DNA of 64,000 bases from Bolinopsis microptera (Eukaryota; Ctenophora; Tentaculata; Lobata; Bolinopsidae). The DNA lies in NCBI RefSeq assembly GCF_026151205.1, contig NC_087076.1, forward strand, positions 7,168,902 through 7,232,901, given 5' to 3'. This document shows positions 21,766-32,067 of this stretch, piece by piece. The position numbers were made by a program, and so were the translations under genes. Within the stretch, counting starts at the first letter, position 1, and the number at the start of each line of letters is the position of its first letter. The notes beneath the pieces are model-generated. The model saw nothing but the letters and a program-made list of their open reading frames with translations, was not told where the DNA came from and made no database searches.

Positions 21766-23349
21766 TCAAGTAGATTTCCGAACATTCACCCTGTGAATTG
21801 CCGTAGATTTGTGGTCGGTGACGGACCTCATTGTATCCTCCACAAAAACATTACAAAAGCTACAAAAATGATAGCAAAAATGCTCGTTCTTCACATTTTG
21901 CCAGGTCAGTGTATCTAAATGAGGGTGATGGCTGATAGACTTGAACATGCCTGCAAGGCCAGGAGATTTAACAACTGGTGCATTAAATCGGGGAATAGCA
22001 TAGTTATCCTGAGCATTTTCAATGAAAAGGAAGAACTGCTGATGCCATTTGGTACATCGTTTATTCAGATGATCAGTTTTAGACTTGAAATTGTACGGAA
22101 CAACAGTTTCACAAGCATGACATATACACACAATTTGCTGGTTACGAAGGGCTATTGACCTAGGACGCGTATGATACTCCATTAAATGATCCATGAACTT
22201 GTGTTTTGGGACTGGAGCTGATTTTGCCGGACAATGTGCCCAACAGGCCACATACGGTTCCAAGCTGTTATTCAAATTTGGGCTTGGTTTCAAAACTATC
22301 TTCTGAATAAGCTTTGCACTAGACTGTCTCTTTCTTTTCATGGAAGAATGGAGGATTTTTGTTTTCTTCGTAGGTGAAGAAGTCGTGTTACTTATTTTAG
22401 GAGAAAGATTATCCTCTTTCTTAGCTGGTGCCAGAGATTTTTCCTTAACAGGTTTGTCACTGTTGTCTGTCGCCGATGATTCCGATTCATCTTCGATTAC
22501 AACTTCAATTTTTAGTCTCGATTCCGGGTGATCGTTTGTAATCGAATTGGAATCAAACGACGGATTTGGTCTGATACTTTCAAGTGAAGTTGAGTCAAGG
22601 ACTGAGGATGAAGAATGGCACCTCTTTCTTTTAGAAGGAGGTTGACACTTGTTTCTAAGATCACAACCTGGTGACGACGATCTGGCTTTTTTTCTTCGTT
22701 TGCCATTATTTCTATTTATGATCCAAACATTACCTGAATTTGTTGCATCATCACTGCACGCATTAAGTTGTTTCGACTGATTTATATCAACTTTGCTGAT
22801 AGCTACACTTTCGCAGCAGTCGGTGTCCTGACCGAGACCAGGAATATTTGATGGCTCGTTTTCGCCTTTGGAAAGTTTGATAATTGCATCTAATTTTGCC
22901 TTCTCAGCCTCTGTTTTAAGCAAGAGAGGCGAGTAATAACCTTTAACAGGTGGCAGCAATTGGATCGAAGGCTCATGAGAAAGTATGGGTAAAGGAATAC
23001 TATGGTCAACGATTACATTTGAAACTATTTCCATTCCCTCATGATCAGTAGACTCTGTGGGAAGTGTATTTGCATTTTGATTGTTCAATTTAGCAGAATC
23101 TTCTGAAAATGAAGTCAATATTTTTGGAACAGTTTTCTTGGAGTCAGAAGCACATTTTTTAACACGTTCATTGCTGATTGAACCACTTGACTGAGAGTTA
23201 GACGTCTTAGAGGCAGCAGTTGGACTAAGCAGCAACAAGTTGTTCTGTAATTGGTATGCTTGGCTCCGTGAGGTAAGGAGCTCTTCTATCTTACTCTGAT
23301 TGAATTCGATTATCGAAATCAGCATTTCCTCCTCAGCAGTTAAAGCCAT
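21766..23349 (-). CDS. Three-finger zinc-finger protein with basic linker regions (gene G)
   Basis: Single-exon gene, 527 aa, starting MALTAEEEMLISIIEFNQSK, with an acceptor (TTTGTACAG) 30 bases before the ATG. The N-terminal 40 residues look helical (ISIIEFNQSKIEELL). A long Ser/Lys-rich region follows, with nuclear-localisation-like basic clusters (GKRRKKAR, PPSKRKRC) and an IEVVIEDESES motif of SUMO-interaction type. C-terminal Cys/His groups occur at ~366 (C-x3-C then H-x4-H), ~407 (CHAC with distal His) and ~498 (C-x2-C-x13-H-x5-H). The last finger fits the U1-like pattern of the neighbours. Divergent but probably related. No known orthologue is recognised. Confidence 0.8.
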   Translation of the reverse strand: MALTAEEEMLISIIEFNQSKIEELLTSRSQAYQLQNNLLLLSPTAASKTSNSQSSGSISNERVKKCASDSKKTVPKILTSFSEDSAKLNNQNANTLPTESTDHEGMEIVSNVIVDHSIPLPILSHEPSIQLLPPVKGYYSPLLLKTEAEKAKLDAIIKLSKGENEPSNIPGLGQDTDCCESVAISKVDINQSKQLNACSDDATNSGNVWIINRNNGKRRKKARSSSPGCDLRNKCQPPSKRKRCHSSSSVLDSTSLESIRPNPSFDSNSITNDHPESRLKIEVVIEDESESSATDNSDKPVKEKSLAPAKKEDNLSPKISNTTSSPTKKTKILHSSMKRKRQSSAKLIQKIVLKPSPNLNNSLEPYVACWAHCPAKSAPVPKHKFMDHLMEYHTRPRSIALRNQQIVCICHACETVVPYNFKSKTDHLNKRCTKWHQQFFLFIENAQDNYAIPRFNAPVVKSPGLAGMFKSISHHPHLDTLTWQNVKNEHFCYHFCSFCNVFVEDTMRSVTDHKSTAIHRVNVRKST

Positions 23350-24434
23350 AGTTGTTAATTAGGAATCGGCTCCGGAAACCTGTACAAATATCATCGATTC
23401 AGAAAGTTTGAAAACTACATCATGTGCAATGTGCATTCATCAAAAAGCTGATTAATTTTAAATATTTGTCGCTACATATATTGTCTCGTCAACAATCATT
23501 ATATTAGTTATTGTCATACTGTCATATTATCAAAAATTTGATTCCATATGGTATTTCTAAATTACGAAAAAACTAATAAAAGAAATAGTTCTATAAATAT
23601 TATAATAACGTTAATATTTTTCATAACGATTAAAAAGAAAAATTCGATGATAATCAGGTATTTATATTTAAGTGATAGTATCAAATCAATAAATTATCCT
23701 TTGGGCCCGAAGGTAAAAAAGATTTTACAGACTATTTTCTTGGGTGATTTTTAAGCATCAATAAAACTGTAAAACAATGTTAAATATGTCTTTATCTATC
23801 AAACTTCAAATGCTAAAAGTTGACAAAGCGATATAAAATCAAAATCAAATAGGTCTTGAAAATGAAGAAAACAGACGAAATGTTAAAGTACCAACTAATT
23901 TTCTTAAATCTAAAATCACACTGAATATAGTTACCATACGTTTCCATAATTATATGATATTCAGTTTGGTTCATCCACACTTTCGACATTGCTCCAATCG
24001 TATTTGTGGTCTCAAGATTATTGAGGCACCCATTAATTTTTGGTCGACTTCATGGTTGACTTTCCCACATGAGTAAAACAGGCGACATTCACAGCAGGAC
24101 AAATACAAATAGCACACAGGTTGTTTAACGGGTCCCCTCAATGAGCTCTGAATGTGATAGCGAGGTTTCCACAAAGGTCTTTACCAGTGTCGAGTGATCT
24201 TCAGCTGTCGGGAATGTTGATCTTATGAGCTACGAAGTTTCCAGCTCAGTATCGCAACCTTATCCTCTGAAATATTTGATTGGAGGTCAGACCCATTTAA
24301 TAGGGAAATGCTGAGCAACACGGTTGATAACAGCCATAGCTAGGCTTTAACATATTATGTGGAAAGATCTAAAATTCTAGTAAAGCTGATTAAATCGGTG
24401 ATGATAGCTACTAGTCATATCAATGCGAAAATTA
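23350..24434. other. Spacer between genes G and H, with one possible exon
   Basis: Contains the gene G acceptor (ends at 23,380), AT-rich DNA, and a Cys-rich minus-strand frame at 23,971-24,145 listed separately. Confidence 0.5.
23971..24145 (-). CDS. Possible alternative last exon of gene H (Cys-rich)
   Basis: The end of gene H reads AGAAG followed by GTAATA, which is also a good donor, just at its stop codon. A segment ending at a TGA at 23,971 has a candidate acceptor (CATTCAGAG) at 24,146 and would keep the frame (2 bases + 1 base, then 57 codons). It adds a Cys/His-rich tail (SCCECRLFYSC, CRKCG). The acceptor uses the second of two adjacent AGs, so the join is speculative. It may instead be a chance frame in the 3' flank. 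Confidence 0.3.
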
Positions 24435-27400
24435 TTACCTTCTAACATTGGTGTAAACACCACTGTATGTAGGTTTGTGACTGTAAGTGGGGCCACCGTA
24501 AGAAACTGCTGGAGGCATGGACTGAGCATAAGACAATGCTGGAGGCATGGACTGAGCGTAAGACAGTGCTGGAGGCGTGGACTGTTGATCACCTTGCTTC
24601 AGTTTATCGTATGCTGAGCTGTAAGTACTTCTGGTATTGTCAGAGTAAGATTGGTTTGAAGGAGGTGCATTGTTAAAAATGCTCCCAGCTTTACTACCAG
24701 AGGATGGCACAAATTCATCAGGAGTAGGCTTTCTTGCCATGTTCATAATGGGTCTGTTTGGCCATGAAATTTCTCGAGATGTCTGTTCAACATAACTACT
24801 ATGATGGGAATCAAAAGGAGGATTACGGCTTTGTGAAGTGTTTTCAGAGTGAGGATTCTGGTCACCAAAGTTTTGACCATGACTAGCTGGGACCTTGCCA
24901 GACCCAAACCAGGGTTGTTGTGGCTGTGGCTGAAAATTTTGCTCTGTTTGGTAACTGCTCCTATTTGAATCACCATGATTGAACTCTTTACGTGCTTCAA
25001 TGTTGGGAAACTTATTTGAACCAACATCCAGATTTTTGAATAACTCAGTATTTGAATTACCAGGAGTGAGTCGATTGAACCCTGTAGGTACGTCATTGTT
25101 GGGAAACTTATTCGAACCAACATCCAGATTTTTGAACAACTCAGCATTTGAATCACCAGGAGTGATTCGATTGAACCCTGTCCGTACTTCATTGTTGGGA
25201 AACTTATTTGGACCAACATCCAGATTTTTGAACAACTCAGCATTTGAATCACCAGGAGTGATTCGATTGAACCCTGTCCGTACTTCATTGTTGGGAAACT
25301 TATTTGGACCAACATCCAGATTTTTGAACAACTCAGCATTTGAATCACCAGGAGTGATTCGATTGAACCCTGTCCGCACTTCATTGTTGGGAAACTTATT
25401 TGGACCAACATCCAGATTTTTAAACAAATCAGCATTACTATATTTTTGATGCTCATTGATTCCACCATATTGGCCAAAGGACTGAGATCCAATGTTTTGT
25501 TGAAATTTGTCACCACTTGAGCTTCTGTCGGAACCAAATGATCCAGAATTCTTTCCATAATGGCTGATCGATGGAGCTAATGTAGAGCCGTACGTGTAAG
25601 GACCTTGGAATGGAGCAGAATGTGAGGAGGTGGGACTGAAACTCTTAACCCTTTCACTTGAATTGTCCCTGCTCGTTCTCGGTATTTCTGGTCGAGAGGG
25701 ATAGTTTTGATAGCTTTGCAAATTATTTCCATGGTTATAAGTGTCATTCACTCCTCGATTGGGAAACTGCTCTTGATTCCTAGAATTCATATTCATAAAA
25801 GGTGGAGGGTCCCTCTTTTGCAACATCTCTTGACTATTAATCATACCAGCAATACTGCTGTTTGGTGAAGATATTGGAATATCATGTATGGCAGATGCGG
25901 AATTAGGCACACGAGAGGAATAAGGTAGGGGAGCTGATGCCAATGGAGCTTTTTGCAGTGGAGAAGAAAATCTTGTGGTAGGGTCCCGATAATATGGTGC
26001 ATTTTGTGACTTCATTTGTTCTGGAGTTGAAGGCCGATTTTGATACTTGAAAGGAACTGAACCCGGCACTGAAAAGTAAGATAATATTATACATCAAAAC
26101 ATGACAAATTGAATAAATTTAGTTTGCAGCACACATATAATACATGACTCATGAAATCCCATTTTTTATTGCTGTTTTTTATCATTTAGTGCAATTTAAG
26201 ACACTGTGAAAGCACAATTGTAATAATACTGACCAAGTTGAGTTTGACTGGAGCTGTAAGGTGGGAAACTTGAACGCTGTGATTGAAAAGATGAAGGAGG
26301 CTGATTGACCATGCTTAATGCCATGTCAGGGGTTCCCTCATTTTCATAATTTGTAACTGTAGCTGTAGGAGCATCTCTTCCAATACGATCTCTGTTGCGA
26401 TCCATCATTACTTCCATCTGCTTGATAGTTTTCATGGCTGATACAATTTTCTTCGAAGTTTCTCTTCTTTTTTTGTGCTCTGCAGTGTTGAGTTGAACAT
26501 TTACGTCAGGTTGTGTGACTTTAACATAAATCAAGTAATGCTTCTTCGACCTAACATGCTTTTCTACTTGAATCTCAGAGTTGCAGTTGATTTTGCACAA
26601 AGAGCAGTGGTATGCATCCATCACGTTATCATCACAATCCTTTACCGTTTTCACTGACATGTATTCTCTTCCAACAGCAGGTGTTTCCGACTCTTGTATT
26701 TCTTCCAGTTGTTCTCTGATTTTGTCCTCTTGATCATGCAGTATCTCAGGTTCTGGAACTACTCGTCCTATTTTAACATACGCTTGAACTAACGCTTGAT
26801 GACTTCTGTGGTTTGCATGCTCATTATATTTCTTTTGCCCTCGACAAATGATATCACACAATTTACACTTTATGACAAGGTCATGTCTTTTGTATTTTTT
26901 AACATTTGCTGAATCAGTCTGAGACAGTTGCCGTATTTTTGTTAGGACAGCTTCATGATGTTTTTTGCCATTCAAATGTTTTCGAAAGTGGGACACATCG
27001 CTCGACTCAATCATGCATAGCAAACAAACGTGATACCCAACTCTTTGGGATACATACTGGGCTTGTATCTTATCGTAATTACTTGGTTCAGGCTCAGGTT
27101 CAGGAACATTGTGCAGAAGAGGGGTTCCGTGATTACCATTATTCTGATGCATTGCTTCTGGAGTAGGATTCTGATACAACCATGGCTGCTTCTGTTCCTG
27201 AGTTTGCACAGGGTAGCTTATTGTAGCCTTGAGGCTCTGTTCAACTTCTGGTCGAGTAGACTTCATTACTTCTTTACTTTTGCTGCGCCGATGCGTATGA
27301 TTAGTTATTTTATTGTCCTCTTCTTTTTCTTTTATAGACTCAGCTTCTATCACAACTTTAGCCACCAGAGTCTGATAACGTTTGATCTTCTTTTCAAGAT

Positions 27401-29289
27401 TAGATGGATCAATGTTGTTAGAAAGAAATGATTTGATTCTGTTCTCAATTGCTTCAATCAGTTCTTGGACATCTGAAGAACTCTTTAGGCCATCAACTCT
27501 TGCTGCAAGTGCTTGAAACGCTTCTTCATCCTCATCTTTACCTAACTTGATTTGAATTATTTTACTTGAAGATTCTTTGGCATGGTCATCTACTTCAACA
27601 GGTTTTTTCCTATATGCTGGTGTTCTGCCATCTTCAATGTCATTCTTGGCTTCCTCATCCGACATTTCCATATCAGAATGACTGACGTCACTAACTTTTT
27701 GCTCCTCGGATGCAACTGAAATGTTATCAATACAAGGACTAATCGCTTCCATATCAAATGGATCAGTTTTCATTTTCTTAATATCAGTGGAAGCATCAGC
27801 GCTGGTATTGTATTTCAGATGAAGTTTTTCTAAAATTTGAGGTGACCCCCTTCCATCACTTGAGTCTGAACTAGCTGAACGAAGATGGCTTTTCTTTCTG
27901 GTCTTTGTGTTTGAAGGATTGATGATTCCCCGTTTTTCTAAAATAGATTCCATAGCCTCACGAAGTTTTTTCTTCTTATCTTCGTCAATTGGGCCACTGT
28001 GCTGAGCTTGAAGCATTTCTTCAGCTTGTTTCTGTATTAGATTCAAAATGGCATCCTTAGATCCAATACTATTTTCTTGGTCCAATAGTGATGTAAGGCT
28101 ACTTTGAGCATTTTCAGGAGATGTTTTCTTTGGGGAGAGGGATCTTTTTTCAGTTGTTGTAATTTTTGTTGGTGATCTCGATCTATCCTTTGGGCGTTTT
28201 GATGGCCTATATTTTCCAGATCCCCTAGATTGTGCAGGTGACCTATTTCTGTAGGGAGATCTGGTTCTCCTTGGGGATCTAGATCTGCGATCTCTCTTTT
28301 GTGATTGTGGTGCAACTTCTTTGATTTCAGGTCTATTAGTTTCCAAATGGTCACGACTTTTGTGAATACTGACATCTTTTGAAGTTTGTTTGCTTCTACT
28401 ATCAAAAACTGGTCTTTTCACATAAGTCGGCTTCCGAATTGAATTGGTTGGCCTTTGGGCTCTTTGATCTACATTACGTTTTCTTACATTGAAACTCTTT
28501 GTTAAAATGGGGCTAGAAGAAAGACTGTTATCGGGAGATTCAGGCTTTTCAAGTAATGGTGCAGGACTGCTTCTTCCATTAAATGTTATTGTCCTCTTAA
28601 TTCTCACTACAGAACTGGCAGGATTTTTATATGAAGGCTGTTTCTCCTCAGCTTTGTTTTGCACAACGTTTGGTGATTCAGGCGGAAGCTCATCAGCAGA
28701 AATGTCAGTCAAAGGTGACAAAGCGTCATCATTGATAAGTATTGGTTTAGAAGAATCTTCATTGCTTCTTTCCGATTTTGAAGGAGATGATTCCTTAGAA
28801 TTTGCTTTGAGAGTTTTGACAATTTTTCCATCGACAACAACAATTTTGGTTCCATCAGCACGTTTGATAACTTTACCAAATGTCTTCTTTTTACCTGAAT
28901 CATTGATTAACTATTCATCATGATCATCATAACTTTTCTAGGAATCAAAAAATTTAAATGAATATAATTTTTATTTATGCACATTTTCATGTCAATTTGT
29001 TCATATTATAATTATGTACCGAGTCACGAATTTAGATTTTCAGATCATGTAAGATCATTTTATTGTGAATCTGCTAAGTAACAATTTGACGATTCGTTTC
29101 TAATTTCAAACCTTGAGACGAACCCACGGTAGCATAGTTAGATCTCGTTGGTTGGGTAAAGATTACAGGCTTGACAGGTTCTGAATTCTTTAGCGGTTGT
29201 GATGATCCACCAGCCGGGCGGTAAGTTATTCCATCTTTACGAATTATCTTTGTGACTTTCTTTGGAACTGCTTTACTTGTTGCAGACAT
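24435..29289 (-). CDS. Large RS-domain protein with three U1-like zinc fingers (gene H)
   Basis: Exons 29,289-29,112, 28,894-26,234 and 26,068-24,435 join in frame to 1,490 aa. Donors are GTTTGA and GTCAGT, acceptors ATGATTCAG and TACTTTTCAG. A TGTTACAG acceptor lies 17 bases before the ATG. An RS domain with many RSRSP units spans ~258-318. Three classic U1-like fingers (C-x2-C-x12-H-x5-H) start near residues 684, 735 and 822, the second followed by a basic/helical region. Acidic and coiled-coil-like segments lie before them. Residues ~1,160-1,300 hold five 32-residue tandem repeats containing ELFKNLDVGPNKFPN. The tail is rich in Pro, Ser, Tyr and Gln with YAQSMPPAL repeats. The layout suggests a nuclear, spliceosome- or RNA-associated scaffold, loosely like vertebrate matrin-type zinc-finger proteins. 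Orthology is not established. Confidence 0.88.
24990..25440. repeat. 96-bp tandem repeat in gene H
   Basis: Five in-frame copies encode 32-residue units around LFKNLDVGPNKFPNNEVRTG. Two copies are identical at protein level and the outer ones diverge, which points to recent array turnover. Confidence 0.92.
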
Positions 29290-29726
29290 ACCTAATTATA
29301 CTTAACCTGTAACAGATACAATCGTTCAGTTAAAAAGCGGTGAAATGTTTCAAAATCAACATTCAATTATCATAACTATAGAACTATATAACGTTGATGC
29401 ACTCTATTATGATCATTTTTGTCCATCCTTCAAGTCTCAGTTCTCACTCAGTATACACCCTTCCATGAATAATTTTAGACGGCTAGATTTTGAGTTCCCA
29501 GCTATAAAATGACGAATAGATATTTACTTAGCATTATTACTACCATAACAATAACTTTAATTTCAAAATTAAAACAACTTTAACAAAACTTAATCTAAAA
29601 AATGTCCTAGTGAGCTCTTACTACCCTCAAATCTCAAATAAATCTTAAATATAAATCTTCTGGCCGTAATTTCTTTAAATGTAATGATAAGCAGATCTTG
29701 GGTAAAAACATAATGTCTCAGTAAAT
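29290..29726. other. Short spacer between gene X and gene H
   Basis: 437 bp between the stop of the small gene and the ATG of gene H, including the gene H acceptor (ends at 29,307). One of the closest gene pairs in the window. Confidence 0.5.
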
Positions 29727-30751
29727 TCAAGATATTGAACACCAGGACCCCGGCGCTCCTGGTTCGTCTGCAACATCACTCTCCCTTCTTTGTGCCTTAG
29801 AATGCACTTCTTCTTCGTCACTAGAAAAGGCTTCTGATAAGCTGTCTACAAATCTGTCTCGCAATGCTTCTAGTTGTACTACTTTAACCTCCCTGGGAGA
29901 AACAGTCAGATTAAGATTAAGATTGGGAAGACTGAATACGATGAAAGATAAATGATTGTTGAAAGAACATACATTTTTCGTTTTTAATTAGACTTTTAGT
30001 TCTAACGACATCTTAAAAAGTAGTAACAAAGCAAAGTCTCACTCTATCTCGTAATATTCAGCACTCTGATCCCTGATCGGTTGAATAACTCCTAGCTCGA
30101 ATCCACCACAAAACAACTCGAGAGTTTCATCTGAACTACTTGACGGATCACATGACATGCATGTGATGGGATTGTAAACAGGACATCTCACAGTGAACAG
30201 ATAGCTGTGATCTTCCAACAACCGAACTGAGGAATAGGAGTTGATCTGAAGTAAAACAAATTTTTTTTTTTTTTTTTTAAGTAAAACAAATTTTATTTTA
30301 TACCCACAATCAATTCATATTTAGTTCAAATATTTAAAGTCAAAATAACCATTTCACATAAGTGGTTATATTATAATAAAATAATTTGTGATAAATTAAT
30401 AAATTAATTTACACTCAAAAATGAACAAAATATACACAATTTTTACCTAGTGCAACACTGGTTCAGCGCGCGGCTGATCGAAAAAGTTTGATTTGATTTA
30501 CTAACTACAGTGTACAGCGTACATGAAAAATTACTTACTGAATCTTTTAATACTAGACAGATTTTAATTCAGATGTTGTTCAATGAGTTAGCCACAAAAA
30601 TGTTCAAATTATGTAGGAGGGTAAAGGACACAATTGCTAGTAGTGCTTCTTTGTGCCCGTTGACTACAATGAACATTTTGCGGTGTTTCTCCAGACGGCT
30701 TTTATCGGAGTGCGTGTTATTTACTTGGTTATGCACAAGCCAGGCCAACAT
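29727..30751 (-). CDS. Small three-exon gene of unknown function (gene X)
   Basis: Exons 30,751-30,725, 30,245-30,043 and 29,892-29,727 join in frame to 131 aa. Acceptors are strong (TTTTACTTCAG and TTTCTCCCAG); donors are GTAAAT and GTGAGA. Exon 2 encodes a hydrophobic/polar mixture (YLFTVRCPVYNPITCMSC, LELFCGGFELGVIQP) that reads like one blade or edge strand set of a beta-propeller. Exon 3 encodes a helix and then an acidic, polar tail (SSDEEE). The first exon is tiny (9 codons) and least certain, so real upstream exons could be missing; the acceptors and frame of exons 2 and 3 are the solid part. No named family is recognised. Confidence 0.5.
30262..30279. repeat. Poly-T run
   Basis: Homopolymer T run of about 18 bases close to the acceptor of exon 2 of gene X, flanked by a direct repeat of AAGTAAAACAAATTT. 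Confidence 0.8.
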
Positions 30752-32062
30752 TTTGTTTTTGTGTCAGCCGTGCTATCAGGTTGCAGAGTATTATAAACAC
30801 TAAACAATTATCTATACTATAATTTAAACTTGACGAAATTTCCCCGGCAACGGGGACATAGAAGAAAAAACACCGAAAATCGACCTCAAAATGACCCTTT
30901 GGTGAAATCAAACCCAGCTCGCAAATGGAGTTGAAACCTCGCCATTTTTAGCAGGGTTGTAAAAAAAGGATAGGAATAGGCTATAGCATTCTTAGAATTT
31001 TGATTTAGGCTTTAGATTTTTTATAATTAACGTCGGAAGTGAGGTAAAATAACCGTTAGAATAATGTCGTTATTTTAGCAAAGGTTTACTGCGCTGTTGC
31101 GTAGCAACGTTAAAATGCACGTGCGCGAGCAATAACATCTTAACTACGCGCGTTGTGATGCTGTATGCTACGTCATAATTTCAAAACTAGCTCACATTTA
31201 CGCTCACGCTATGACTTATATTCATAACTTTGGTTGTGATTGGTATTTTTTGATGCGGTAAAAAGTATCGTTTTGGGAATCCAAATACTAACAACGCTGT
31301 CGCCATTGTTAGATAAATTCCATTATGTCTACAGTATAACAGAGCTATATGACGAAGAGAAATTAAAACATAACTGATTTTTAAAATTTCCTCGAACAAA
31401 GCTTTCGACTAGCGGGTTTCTAGTACACTATACAAATTTGCTAATACAATATCATGCAGAGTCCGATCTAGCTGCAAACGTCAGACACCACAGTTCAGCC
31501 GCCAAGTACCGTTTAAGTGAACACCGAAACACGAGGTTTAGGTGTCATTTTGTAAATCACTTTATGGATGGATAATTCAGTAATTGTTGAAGAAAATTAC
31601 AGTCACTGCCACCTATAGCGTTATGTCATGGGTCTGATTAACGGCCAAGAATAAACGTACGTGCGCGCTTAAGAAACCCGCGCTTGAATGTTGAGGTAGG
31701 GAGTAGCTGCGGCGCGCTTTTAACATATATTACATATAGCGCCGTACGGAAACGGCAATATATAAGTAATTAAGTATTTGTTTACATAAATTCCACGTTT
31801 TTATCAATAATCTAGCATGGTCCAAAACTGTTAAAGTTGTCATTATGACACTCATTATCGAACCTGCTTTGGGCATCTAGAAGAGATCGGTTTAGCCTTG
31901 ATTTGATTGAGTTACAGGATGTGTTCACAAGAGTGGACAAACTAATCAGGACTGGGTACAATCATCAATGGCTGGGATCAAGGCTTCTGTGCCAAAATTC
32001 TTATTATCCACAATCAAATTCACGTTCAATACAAGCACAATATGTCATAATAATCAGATATT
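30752..32062. other. Spacer between the WD40 gene and gene X
   Basis: 1.3 kb with locally CpG-rich sequence (GCGCGC-type clusters near 31,090-31,150 and 31,660-31,745), unlike the AT-rich surroundings. It could be promoter or old repeat. No exon with good splice sites was found. Confidence 0.4.
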
Positions 32063-32067
32063 TTATT
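32062..32067 (-). promoter_or_regulatory. Putative poly(A) signal overlapping the stop of the WD40 gene
   Basis: AATAAA on the minus strand overlapping the TAA stop. If used, the 3' UTR is very short. Confidence 0.3.

Noticed and set aside
24743-25558. 271-codon minus-strand frame and a 156-codon plus-strand frame across the gene H repeats
   Set aside because: Shadow frames of the 96-bp coding repeat; the real frame has splice sites and continues through the whole gene.
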